Source of the DNA: Phyto melanocephala
Taxonomy: Eukaryota; Arthropoda; Insecta; Diptera; Rhinophoridae
Length of the DNA stretch: 64,000 nt
Direction: 5' to 3'
Assembly (NCBI GenBank): GCA_941918925.1
Contig: OW799233.1
Span: forward strand, 152,748,845 to 152,812,844
The position numbers and the translations under genes are program-made. Under the pieces are notes generated by a model. That model was not told the DNA's origin and searched no databases. It saw nothing but the letters and a program-made list of their open reading frames with translations. Shown here piece by piece: positions 22,680-34,466 of the stretch; positions within the stretch are counted from its first letter, which is position 1, and each line of letters starts with the position of its first letter.

Positions 22680-24142
22680 CTCTGCAGAAGAGTGATTGGC
22701 TCAAAATGGGGCTTAAGCCCAAGGATGACACATTGGCTATATACGAGTGTACTGCGGCCTACAATTACGTACGCTTCGTTAGTATGGTGGACATCCTTAG
22801 AGAAGAAGGTGAATATAAAACCTCTTCAAAAGATTCAGAGACAGTGCTGCATTAGTATTTGCGGCGCCATGAGGACCACATCGACAATGGCCATTGAGAA
22901 TATATTATCCATTTGGCCTATTGAGATACAGGTAAAATATGAAGCGGCCTTAGCTGCCACAAGATTAATGGCAATAGATGAGTGGCTTATAAGAGAACAT
23001 AAGACCAGATACCAAAGAATAGCGGATATCTTACCGATAGGAAATATTACAGAATTAACATGTGATAAAATCCCGATGAGATATGAGAATATTAACTGCA
23101 TCACCATTATACCGGAAGAGGGAGAATGGGATGAGATAATCAGGATGGGAAACACCCACGGAATCGATCTTTATACAGACGGTTCAAAGATTGGTGACCA
23201 AACTGGAATGGGCTTATACGACATAAGCCGAAATAGAGGCAAATACTTCCGTCTACCAGATCACAACACTATTTTTCAGGCTGAGATCATGGCGATTACG
23301 GAAGGAATTAAATGGATAAAGGAAACGAATAGCGAAACTCCGATTCGTATCTTTACGGATAGCCAATCAGTGATTAAGACATTGAGAAAGGAGAAAGTTG
23401 AATCCCGGAACGTTTTGCAATGCAAGAGTGAGATAAACTCATATGCAAATTGTGAACATCTGGAGATAATATGGATACCAAGCCATCACGGGCTGATCGG
23501 AAACGAGAAAGCCGACAAATTATCCAAAATGGGAGCTCTTTTGAGTACTATAACTTTGGAGAACGCCAAACCCCTTAAACGATTTAAGGATGAACTTAAA
23601 CGTTGGGCAATAGAAGAACATGTCAGAAAATGGCAAAGCACTGATGTCGGTAAGGTGACAAGAACACTCTGGGGTGACCCAAATCTTGGGAAGTCAAAGG
23701 AGATTTTGAGACTAAGTAGACCTACACTTAGGAAATTAACCAGTGTAATTACAGGTCATACGGAGTTGAGAACTCAGCTAGCTCGCATGAGATTATCTGA
23801 GGAGACGACATGTAGAGCTTGTGAGGAAGAGGATGAGACCTTGGTACACTACCTCTGTCATTGTCCTGCGTTTGGGCATATTAGGCGCGAAAATTTTACA
23901 GTAGATAATATGCCGAACTTGGAATACCTGGGGAACTCGAACTGGAGATCCATAAGGCGTTACATTGAGGGGACTGGTTTCTTGGACTAGTCCGTTATTT
24001 ATGGGAAATTATGTTTATGGTTTTTTGTTTGGGAATTCCGTTTTCCACATGGAGCGCACAACATGCCAACTGGGCATAGGTGTATACCTGTCATGGGTTT
24101 GGGCTTTTATACCCCTCCTTTTCAACCTAACCTAACCTAACC
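22680..24142 (+). mobile_element. 5'-truncated non-LTR retrotransposon with RNase H and CCHC
   Basis: The open frame runs from the left junction to a stop at 23990 (about 436 codons, no ATG needed because it is truncated). In order it encodes the RT thumb (KWGLSPRMTHWLYTSVLRP), a complete RNase HI domain (DLYTDGSKIGDQTGMGLYD, FQAEIMAITEGIKW, RIFTDSQSVIKTL, IIWIPSHHGLIGNEKADKLS, which keep the D-E-D-H/D catalytic residues), and a C-terminal CCHC knuckle (CRACEEEDETLVHYLCHC). The 3' UTR ends in CAACCTAACCTAACCTAA. The copy is flanked by a 12-bp duplication, TAATACCTTTCC. The RNase H suggests an I/LOA/R1-type lineage. The frame is intact, so the insertion is recent, but it lacks the ORF1 and endonuclease parts. 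Confidence 0.88.
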
Positions 24143-24154
24143 TAATACCTTTCC

Positions 24155-24402
24155 ACCGGCCAAGGTTCTGGACAGTTGGGTGGACTTGCTTCCCGTGGTA
24201 CAAAATTTACATTTTTCTTTAAATAGGTAGGTAGAACAGGCAGTTGTTGGGCAGCTCACTTGGGTCCATTATATTGGTCCCTTTGTGATACCTGAATAGA
24301 ATATTAAGATAAGCAGACCAGTCCAGAGTCTCCGGGAATCGAACACGCAACTCCAAACTATCATACCAGCGCACTACTGACTAGTACACCGGGCACCCTT
24401 CT
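24155..24402 (-). mobile_element. tRNA-derived SINE interrupted by the LINE
   Basis: On the minus strand the 5' end shows an A-box-like TAGTCAGTAGTGCGCTGG (24383-24366) and a perfect B box GTTCGATTC (24344-24336), spaced as in a tRNA promoter. The sequence CCCGGTGTACTAGTCAG upstream and GATTCCCGGAGACTCTGG downstream look tRNA-like, although the fold is not perfect. The body runs to TACCACGGGAAGCAAG and CCGGTGGAAAGGTATT, where the LINE insertion begins. It is not a functional tRNA gene because there is no convincing acceptor stem. Confidence 0.6.
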
Positions 24403-26620
24403 TTAAATACTACTCAAGGGCATTTTTTCATTAGTATCATAGTAATAAATCGAGCCAGAAATATGAATGTACTCTGTGCTGTTTTCAGAAGGTAGTTAAA
24501 ATTCGTTTTTGTAGACACTCCTTAATAAATATGTATGTATTTCTGTGTTTATCGTCCCTGATAGCTTGCTTTACAGGAAACTTCTTAAGGGAATTTTGTT
24601 TGTTTTTTGTCCGGTTTTGTTTTTGAACATTACCTAGACCATCAGGCACATAAAAATCTTGACACGGAAGTTATGAAAAGTCATACGTATGTTTCATCAT
24701 CCATCACACAACAGGTGTATTTTTATAAAATGTTCTTAGTTCTTAACCGCATTGCGATTTGGAACTTTATAAATATTATACGACTTTAACCCAGCACTAG
24801 TTTTGGCTCTGCGCATTTAACTTTTTTTCTGATAGAACTGTTCGGTGCTCTTTGAAAGAGTTGTTCGATTTGTTTTGCTCTACCAAATATCTGTTAGACT
24901 TTTTTCTTCCTGTTTCAGGATTATATTCCAATGTTCAAGACTTCTTTGTACTGTTTAATGGCTTTTGAAACAGTGTGACTTACGATGAATCTTCAGATCT
25001 TTTTTTGAAAGTCCATATTGGATTTTTCTTTTCAAATATTTAATTATTTTTTGACATTTTTTGCGCTGTTTATTTTGGCCAAAAATTTATGAAAATATAT
25101 GATTTAGAAAAGATTGTATCTGACATTTTTTTATAATTTGTTGGACCAAGGATAAGTTTTGGCTGAAATACTGTGTATACGTTTCATATGACCCACTGTT
25201 TAATAAAAATAATTTATTTTTAAGGTCTATTTCATAAGAATTTAAACAACTTTATAAAACAAAATTTCATAGCCAATCAGTTTTATAAAAACCTAATACG
25301 TAAGCTTTAAATAATTTTTATAAATAAGGCGTTAATCTTTATTGTCATTCGCTCTCTCTCTCTCTCTCTGTTTCGCTACTCTCTGTGTAGCAACGTCAGA
25401 CAATTTAAAATTCTTTGTTTTTTTATTATATAAAGACCAACAGCTTGAACAATTTGCGTTTATACTTAAATTTAACAAAAGTTTAAAAAAAACCTTCTTA
25501 CGAATAATTGTAATTTGTTGTCACTAGCGTGTCTAATAATAATTAATGAGTAAGATAAATTTAATATATTTAAACATGTATATAATTTTTAAAATAATTT
25601 TTGCCTATAACTTTGCTGGTTAGTTTCTGATTTGTTTCAAATTGCTTACGAATATCCGTAAAGACATATCACATATATAAATAGCAACAAACGTGTATAT
25701 AAAATGTTATAGTGTTGAAAATGTTAATTTTTGTGGTAGATATATGAAAAAAAAATAGTAGTGAAATAATATTAGTAGATATGTAATTGAATTGAGCAAA
25801 TATGAATTTTATTTTTTCCCCCGTTATATTTAAAATTTCATTATATTAACAACTATTTACGTATGCATCGTTAAATCTGTATAAAAGTATTAGATCAAAT
25901 CTCTTAAAGATTAACATTTCTCTAAAGATATGTTCCCACAAAATGATCATTGTGATGGATAAAACAAAACGGGGGGAAACGCCATTTTTATGTCAATAAA
26001 ATTGTAAAGAAAATTATGATAATTACGATACATACATACATACATACATACACTCATGCATAGTAATTGACGAATAAGAGATAGGAAGGAAGTAAAAGTA
26101 AACATACCTTGCTTAGGAGTGTATGGCTGTGCATTAAACAAAGTTAACCCCTAATATGAAATTAGGATGTTTAAACAGCGGCTGCGCGATAATAAATTAA
26201 ATGGAATATGAAACAGTTGAATATTTTTTTACTTTTTGTGGGGCTTATATTAAAGATGCAATTACAATATAACGAAACGGTTCGCGAAGAAACATTTAAG
26301 AGAAACTGTTTAAAATATTGAGCATGTGAAACATGTACTTAGAGGCTTGCCATTTTAGCACTTTTTGTGCCAGAATTAGCACATTTCTTCTAAGTTAGCA
26401 CGAAAGATTAAAAAAAGGCTTAGTGCTAGTTAAGCATTTTTTAATACATAATTATTTTTTTTTGTACTTTTTCGCACAATGTTTTTATATATGTATATAA
26501 GTAACCAAATTATACGTAAAATAAAATAGCAAAACAAATGCTACTGACACTCGATTTTTACCATGACGTGAAAAAGGGCAGAGAAGTAGAAAAAAAATCT
26601 CGTTTTCTGTTGTCGAATTT
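24403..26620. other. Gene-free AT-rich stretch
   Basis: I see no host coding sequence. A (CT)n microsatellite lies near 25351-25370 and a CATA-type microsatellite near 26032-26052. Short open frames here have no conserved features. Confidence 0.6.
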
Positions 26621-28155
26621 TTATACCCTTCACACGTGAAAAAGGGTATATATAGGTTTGTCATTCCGTGTGAAATTTCTACAATTTTCATTTCCGACCC
26701 ATAAAGTATATAAGCTCTGTCCGTCTGTCCGTGTGTATGTTGAAATCAACTTTTTGAAGCCCCCGACATAGGTTGGACCCGGGTGAGGTATTAAAATATC
26801 AGAAATATTCGGGAGTAGATCGGTATTGAAAATCAGAAACATCGGTACATAAACAACTGAGATATGAGCAAAAACCCACGACCACCTCGATTTTTTTCAC
26901 AAAAACAACATTACAACAACAACATACATACATACAAACGTGTATACTGGTTAGAGAAAACGTGGCATCGAATCCCAGCTGAGCCAAAAAAATTTTTTGA
27001 AAAAGGGTATATATAGGTTTGTCATTCCGTGTGAAATTTCTACAATTTTCATTTCCGACCCCATAAAGTATATATTTTCTGAAAGCTTATGAATAGGGAA
27101 ATCGATTAAGCTCTGTCCGTCTGTCCGTCTGACCGTCTGTCCGTGTGTATGTTGAAATCAACTTTTTGAAGCCCCCCGACATCGCTTGGACCCGGGTGAG
27201 GTATTAAAATATCAGAAATATTCGGGAGTAGATCGCTATTGAAAATCAGAAACATCGGTACATAAACAACTGAGATATGAGCAAAAACCCACGACCACCT
27301 CGATTTTTTTTTCACAAAAACAACATTACAACAACAACATACATACATACAAACGTGTATACTGGTTAGAGAAAACGTGGCATCGAATCCCAGCTGAGCC
27401 AAAAAAAATTTTTTTTTATATTTTAAAAATTTTTTTTAAAATTTTTTTTTAAATTTTTTTTTTTTATTTTTTTTTTATTTTTTATTTAATATATTATTTA
27501 TATTTTTATAATTTTTTTTTTTTAATTTTTTTTTTGTTTTATATTAATTATATATATTTTAATTATTTTTTTAAAATTTTTTTTTAATTTTTTTTAAATT
27601 TTTTTTTTTTAATTTTTTTTTTTATTTTTTTTTTAACATACATACGTAAATTTATAATTTTACAATGGGATGTTTTTATATATGTATATTTTTTATATGT
27701 ATGTACGTATTTCATATGAGATGAATGGTGATACAAACCACTGTTATTGCATGACTATACGTTGTGAAGGGTATATAAGATTCGGCACGGCCGAATATAG
27801 CGCTCTTACTTGTTTTTTTTTATTTTTTATTTTATATATTATTTATATTTTTATTATTTTTTTTTACATTTTTTTTTTTAATTTTTTTATTGTTTTATAT
27901 ATATTATATATATAATAATTTTTTTTTTATTTTTTTTTTAAATTTTTTTTTCAATTTTTTTATTTTTTGTTTTTTAACATACATACGTGAATTTATAATT
28001 TTACAATGGGATGTTTTTATATATGTATGTTTTTTTGTATGTATGTACGAATTTCATATGGGATGAATGGTGACACAAACTACTGTTATTGCATGACTAC
28101 ACGTTGTGAAGGGTATATAAGATTCGGCACGGCCGAATATAGCGCTCTTACTTGT
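26621..28155 (+). repeat. Composite family A repeat: two left ends then two right ends
   Basis: Left modules occupy 26621-26992 and 26999-27400. Each runs from the AAAAAGGGTATATATAGG end through the GACCCCATAAAG core (degraded in the first), CCGTCTGTCCG microsatellite, and CATCGAATCCCAGCTGAG. Right modules occupy 27634-27813 and 27976-28155, each ending GATTCGGCACGGCCGAATAT, then AGCGCTCTTACTTGTT. Between them lie T-rich stretches. The order is left-left-right-right. There is no coding capacity. The GACCCCATAAAGTATATAT core and (GTCY)n tract match the dipteran mini-me type, and the hairpin near the 3' end resembles Helentron/DINE-1 elements; both assignments are inference. Confidence 0.8.
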
Positions 28156-28269
28156 TTTTTTTTTATTTTTCTTTACACTCATTTGCGCTTGCTTATTATT
28201 CTTTATTCTGTTTTCTTTTTAAAAAATAAATTTTTAAAGTTAAATTTTTTATAAAAATAATAGATTTAA

Positions 28270-28550
28270 TGGAAAAATATGCGTAGTTATCGGGATAAAA
28301 GGTAGACTTAGTATTAACAACAAAAATAAAAATATTTACAACACAAACAACCCGCTTAGGATGTGTTATGATGAGTTTGCCAACGACTTCGCGTTTTTAT
28401 CGCTATAAAAAGTAGCCTATGTGTTAATCTAGGTTGTTATCTATCTATGTGCCGAAATTCATTAAGTTCCGTTCAGCCGTTTTTGCGTGATTGAGTAACA
28501 AATATCCAAACATTCACATTTATTATATTAGTAGGAAGTAGGATTACAAA
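28270..28550 (+). mobile_element. RTE-type LINE 3' region
   Basis: The sequence ATCGCTATAAAAAGTAGCCT, then GTGCCGAAATTCATTAAG, then CCGTTCAGCCGTTTTTGCG, then GATTGAGTAACAAATATCC and ATTATATTAGTAGGA is the widespread arthropod RTE LINE tail. A diverged earlier partial copy of the same start (ATCGGGATAAAAGGTAG) lies at 28289-28305. No ORF remains. Confidence 0.65.
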
Positions 28551-28631
28551 TACATACATATTTTTATTTGTATTAAAAATTTTCATATTTTTCTAAATAC
28601 GATTATAAGCTAAAAAATCACAAAAAAATAT

Positions 28632-29018
28632 TGGGCCAATTCAAAGAAGACTCTCATATTGTACTATGTCATATAATTCATATTAATATGACTAGTGACT
28701 TTGAACACCTTTTGTTAACAAATTATGCATTTAATACAAGAAAGAAGACAAAGAGATGACGCTGTTAAAAATTCTATGTATACAGGAAAGAAGAAAATAG
28801 AAAATATTCTCTCTGAGAGGTGAGAAGTGAAGAAATTCTCTCTGAGAGACAGTATGGTTAAAGGTATAACATAAACAATTTCTTATACATGGGAAACAAA
28901 TGTGTAAAGTCTTATTATTTTCTTTGTATGGAAATTACTAACAAAAATTTTATGCATGCATAAAATAATATGAAATAGTACAAATATGACTGATATGCAA
29001 CCACTTTGAATTGGCCCA
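28632..29018. mobile_element. Candidate MITE with TGGGCCAATTCAAAG ends
   Basis: TGGGCCAATTCAAAG at 28632-28646 is exactly inverted at 29004-29018, giving a 387-bp element. Similarity continues inward in patches (TGTACTATGTCATAT against the inverse of ATATGAAATAGTACA). The target duplication is unclear. No coding sequence is seen. Confidence 0.6.
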
Positions 29019-29140
29019 TTATAAAAAAATCATTGTATAAATGAAAAGTGATTTTGGCAGATTTTTAAAAGAGAATTAAAAATATTCACGATTTTAAATC
29101 ATCGTCTAAATTGGGTGTGCGTTTTAAACTAGTGATCTAT

Positions 29141-29384
29141 GCGAATTCATTATCAGGTGGTGTTGACAACGCAGCTGATCTACTTTTTTATTTGCAAAAA
29201 TGATGATTGGATTGTCAAATATTATTTATGTTTACATAGATTACTCTTTCCCGCGCAAAAAAACACAAACAAAAACCATGTAGTTTTTGACACATCGACA
29301 GTCGAAAGCAACAATAAAAAACCATGTTGTTTTTTTAATGTTGTATTTGTTGTAGAATTACCACCACCTGATAAATAAATTCGC
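29141..29384. mobile_element. Candidate 244-bp inverted-end element
   Basis: GCGAATTCATTATCAGGTGGTG (first 20: GCGAATTCATTATCAGGTGG) is inverted with one small insertion at 29361-29384 (CACCACCTGATAAATAAAT, then TCGC). Outside the ends, CTAGTGATCTATGCGAAT and CTAGTGATGTAGCGAAT look like an imperfect direct repeat. No coding sequence. Confidence 0.45.
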
Positions 29385-30078
29385 CTTGCTAGTGATGTAG
29401 CGAATACGAATAGCGAAGTTTTTAAAGCTTAGTCGCCGTGTTATTCACACATTTTCATTGTCGTTTGCATCATAGTACATAGTAATTTTTTTGTTTGTAT
29501 CAACACTTTTTAATAGTTTTTTGGTACAGTATTCTTATTTGAAATAAATCCTTTTTTATTTGTACTTTTATATAAGCTAATGGCTTTTATGGTTAAAGTT
29601 AATTTTAAATTTTCTTTTGAAAAAATAAAATCAAATTTGTTTAAGATAAGAAAAACTAAGACAAACTTTTTTTCTTGATTAGTATTAGACCTTCTTACAA
29701 GTATGTATTTTATATATTCTTAACTCAGCAAGTGTTGAAAGCCTTTGATACAAGAACCATATTGTTTAATACTTCAATACTATTCTCATTAATAAAATTT
29801 TTGAAAATTATTAAAATCAAACTCCAGAACACTCATACAATAATTTTAATTAATATCGTAAGACATAACCAAAATAAACACTTTCAGTCTGAAGGCAGCT
29901 TTATTAAATTTAATCTTAAATGATTAACATTTTTTTAAACATATAAAATATTAGTTAAAGTTCCTGTTAAGGTTTTATTACTTTTGTTCCCTGCTGCTTT
30001 TGTTGTTGATGTCATTAATTTATTATTTTTGCTATTGGCAAAATTTTGGTACAATTGATGTTTATTTGATAAAATTTT

Positions 30079-30305
30079 TTATACCCTTCACCTGTGGTGC
30101 ACAAGGGTATATATAGCTTTGTCATTCTGTTTGTAATTTCTACAATTTTAATTTCCGACCCCATAAAGTTTATATTTTCTGAAAGCTTATGAATAGAGGA
30201 GTCGTGTGTTGGTTGAAATCAACTTTTAGAAGCAACTATGTATATGTTCTGTGTATGGTATCAATCTTTTGGAAATATCCGGAAATGAATCGCTATTGAA
30301 TATAA
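30079..30305 (+). repeat. Diverged left-end fragment of family A
   Basis: It begins TTATACCCTTCACCTGTGG and continues with ATTTCCGACCCCATAAAG and TATTTTCTGAAAGCTTATG, then decays. No right end follows. Confidence 0.75.
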
Positions 30306-33300
30306 ACTAAAAATTTTGAAGACAAATAAAATATTGTTTTCATTAAAAACATTGTTGACTTAAAGATAATTTTATCACGCATCTTTATATTGAAATAAGT
30401 TAGCGTGGTCACCTTATTAAGGGGAAAATATTACCCATGTCTATAAAAAATCTGTGCGTTATACGCAAAAACTGAAAGCGGATTTAAATTTAACGATTTG
30501 AGATCACTATACTCCACATACTTATGTTAAAGGAACAATTTTTTGCAGACCAGTGTAATTATATTTATTAAAATAAATACACACGATCGTGTATATTTGT
30601 TTTATTTATTTTGTATCTGCTTAGATAACAAGTGTTAAACAAAACTGACATTAACCATCATTTGCAAGAATTATAGCATTTTCATATAGGGCACGGCACA
30701 CTTATACAGGTAGCCCAGTGCCAAGAATTGTCAAACTCGATATATAAAAAAAGATAGACAAAAAGTACTCTCTCTCACTCCGCGCTATCAACTTAAGTAA
30801 TTATACCATGATATAGGGTGATGACTGTAATGAAATAAGCTGATTTCATTTTAACTGAATTTGCAAACCAAATAAACAATTTTAAGTTAATAAAATAAAT
30901 GTGTCTGACGTAATTCGTAAATGTATACTTACACACAGTGAACGAGAGAAAAAATTATAAATCGTCTGTAAAATGACATACTTATGTAAAATACATTTCG
31001 TCTGAAGGCGCTTTTAAAGCTGCACGTGTGTAATGTTTATACTGTTGTTGTTCTCCAGCTGAACACATGCATCGCTCTACGCAGTAGGATAAAGCCACAA
31101 ATCACGTTCATCACAAAAAAGTTCTACAGACGCGTTGACTGCGAAGTTACTGTTATTGGAGGAGTTTTATTTGATGTCTGTTTTTATTCTCGCAGTTACG
31201 TACACACGTCAGCTGCCTGACATGTAGTTAACAATACAATCTTTTAAAAAATTAAAGTATGTAAGTATGTACTACATATGTATGTATATTTTTTATTTTT
31301 TTTAAATGTCCGTTTTTAGTCATACAAGAAAAAAGAAATTTTGTTTACTGTTATTCCAAAATTAACCACTTAAGCTTTTATTCAGCCACATTTAACGTTG
31401 TTTTAAAAAGAATAAAGTTTTTACATTTTTACATTTTAAATTATTTATTACTACTCCACGCTGCTTACGCCAATTAAAGAGTCGCTGCTGATGTTACCAG
31501 TGGAAACTTTTGCTGACATTCGCTGTTATTGTTTGTTCCTTTAACATCCACTCATTCTCCATCCTCTTCCGTTGGTCCATTTCCGTTGCATTTCACATTT
31601 ATACAAGTTTGTATAGTACGTGTGAGCCGTATGTAATGCTCGTCGTGTGCGTTGTTCTCCATATTTTGTTGTTATTTTTGGTGTCAATAATGACTTGATG
31701 TTGTGGACCATTTCATCAGTTTGTTTTATCTTCAAATATCCAATTGCGTTTCTTCATTCGTCGTGATTTGTTCGTGTCTTATAAAACGCGGCTAAACGTC
31801 ATTATTATTTATATAAAAAAACTTGAGCTCCCTTTGACTACTATATTCTTATTTTACTATTTTTTTCCTTAGTTTATCTTAAAAATTCTCACACATAACG
31901 GTTTACCAATACCTATATATGTACATATATACTTACATGTATACAGGTACCTACATAACTGAAAAGGAAAATAATGCATTAAATAAATAAAAGGATAAAA
32001 GAAGCAAAAACATAAAAGGAAAAATAAATCAACCATTACTCAAAATGAATTATTATGAATTAATTGTTGTTGCTTTTGGTTACACCACACAAACAAAGTA
32101 GTTTTCATTAGTTGAAAAAAAAAATTTTCGTTTTGATATAAAATAATAACAAAATTTTGTGCTTTCATTTAAATTGATAAATTATTAATACCTACTCAAA
32201 TAAAAAAAATATAAAAAATTTTAAATTCGTAAATAGGAATTTTACAATAATTAAAGTTCAAAACTAATTCACACATAAATGAGCAGTGTTTTTGTAAATA
32301 AAAATTATTATGCCAAAAGTTTATTGATTTTTTTTTACCATAATTTTACAAATTGTGTATTTTTGTATGTTAATCTTAATGCCTCAATAAAATTATGCGT
32401 GCAGACTAGCTGGAACATTTTTCAATTGGAATTTCTTATTAAACGGATGTTGTGCTGCTGATAAAAGTAATCCCGCCGGCAAAACGGATACTTGACATAA
32501 GTAAGTAGAAACTAAAATATTATACTATCTTTATTCAATAAGAGCATTTACAAAATAAATTAAAAGGTACTTTAGGTAAGACTCTCTTATGTATACTATA
32601 TACACATACCTGATGGCGAACGTCATCGGGATTTGTCGTGACAAACGCTGAAATGTTAAGTCATCGAAGATAAATGCTGATTTTTTTAGTTTTATGTTAG
32701 GATTTTGAAAGTTAAAGTCCAGACTTTCATAAGTTACCGTAATTGATTTTGTCCGCTTATAAGCGTTAATAATTATTAACGATATCTATCAGATAATATC
32801 ATTGAGATCCTATAGCGATTTCTTACGTTAAGTATTGGACTCATAAGAGAAAATGTTGCTAAGTTTCAATTTTCTTATGCTGCTTTTACTCAGCACTGTA
32901 CTGTATATTACAGTGGCTTTTTCAGACGTACGATCCATCTAAAATTTCGCATATCTGTCAAAATTGACAGTTTAATGTTTGCTTTCATATGTACATACGC
33001 TTTTAGTTTCATCGGACATAAACTATAACAGTATACAGCTGTTTTTGTGCTGATATTTTTTTTTATTTATCGTGGGTGTTCTGTGCTCTTGCAAATAAAG
33101 TTTCCAAAATATTTATTTTGTTAAGTATAATATATAAATATGTAAATAGATTTTAATGTATATTTGCTTAATCACAAACACTATGTTTTTGTCAGCACAA
33201 ACAATTGATTTGAAAACAGCTGATGTACTCTGACAGTTCAAAATAAACCACGTTCTAATTAAAAATGGTTACACTGCTAATGCAGGCTTACATTTTCAGA

Positions 33301-33524
33301 GGCAAATTTTTGCACATCATGTACATATGTATTTTGCAGTGGGAAATTTACCAAGCACACTGTATTATAGTAACTAAACTGATTCATCAATGAAAAGGCC
33401 ATTGAGATGTATTGCTCAAATTCGTCACTAGGTTCATGTGTACACATATGAATATACATATGTATGTATGTACATACATATAATCAATTCAGACAGAAGA
33501 ACATACTCAGCAAAAAAATTATAA
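30306..33524. other. Gene-free AT-rich stretch
   Basis: I find no conserved coding sequence, RNA gene or complete element. There are TATG/CATA microsatellites near 31260, 31910 and 33450. Confidence 0.55.
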
Positions 33525-34140
33525 ATTTCTAATCACGAAATTGTATAATCATGAGATCCCAATATGTGTGTGCAAAGTTTCAGGAAAATCGGTGAAATTC
33601 AAGTAGCTGAAAATGATAACTTTTTTTATATGGGCGTGGCACTGCCCACTTTTCTAATCGCGAAATTGTAAAGTCATGACAGCTTAATATGTTTGCAAAG
33701 TTTCAGAAAAATCGGTCTAGTTCAAGTACCTCAAAATTATAATTTTTTATGGGCGTGGCTCTGCCCACTTTTCTAATCACAAAGTTATATATTCATGACA
33801 GCTCATTATGTGTGCAAAGTTTCAGAAAAATTGGTCCGGTGCAAGTACCTCAAAATTAAAACTTTTTTATGGGCGTGGCCCCGCCCACTTTTCTAATCAC
33901 GAAATTATATAGTCATGACAGCTCAATATGTGTGCAAAGTTTCAGAAAAATCGGTCAAGTGCAAGTAGCTAAAACTGATAACTAATTTTTTATGGGCGTG
34001 GCCCCGCTCACTTCTTGCCACCCATAAACACTCCCTGGAATGTGTACAACAACTTGCCAACGTTTGAGTTCGATCGGTTCTACAGTTTCGGAGTCTATAG
34101 CTAACACACACACAGAGTTTCACTTTTATATATATAGATT
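33525..34140 (+). repeat. Tandem ~120-bp repeats followed by an RTE-like tail
   Basis: Four units plus a partial one are spaced about 120 bp apart, marked by TATGGGCGTGGC at about 33630, 33750, 33870 and 33990. Each unit has TTCTAATCACGAAATTATAT, then GTCATGACAGCTCAATATG, then GCAAAGTTTCAGAAAAATCG. They are followed by TTCGGAGTCTATAGC, ACACACACACAGAG and TTTTATATATATAGAT, which looks like the tail of a dipteran RTE-like LINE. The repeats may be part of that element's 3' region; this link is inference. Confidence 0.65.
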
Positions 34141-34399
34141 TATATTTTTATTATTTTTTTATTTTCTTTTAATTTTTTTTATTTTTTTCTTATTTTTATA
34201 TTTTTTTTTTAATTTTTTTATTTTTTTCTTATTTTTTTTTAATATTTTTTTAATTTTTTTTTAAAATATTTTTTTTAAATTTTTTTATATTTATTATTTA
34301 TATTTTTATTATTTTTTTTGAATTGTTTTTGAATTTTTTTTTTTTATATTTTAATTATTTTTTTTATATCTTTTTTTATTTTTTTTTATTTAATTTTTT

Positions 34400-34466
34400 T
34401 TACCCATACACGTTGTGCACAGTATATAAGATTCGGCATAGCCGAATATAGCATTCTTCCTTGTTT
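34400..34466 (+). repeat. Family A right-end fragment
   Basis: AGTATATAAGATTCGGCATA, then GCCGAATATAGCATTCTTCC and TTGTTTT, preceded by a T-rich stretch from 34135. It is the terminal hairpin part only. Confidence 0.75.

Noticed and set aside
24336..24402. A functional tRNA gene on the minus strand
   Set aside because: The A and B boxes are there, but I could not form an acceptor stem or a normal anticodon arm. A SINE head explains it better.
27405..28260. Long T-rich frames coding for F/I/Y-rich peptides
   Set aside because: These are low-complexity centres of family A repeats; the same frames recur at each copy.
33525..34020. CRISPR-like regular repeats
   Set aside because: Units are adjacent 120-bp tandem copies without unique spacers, in an insect genome.
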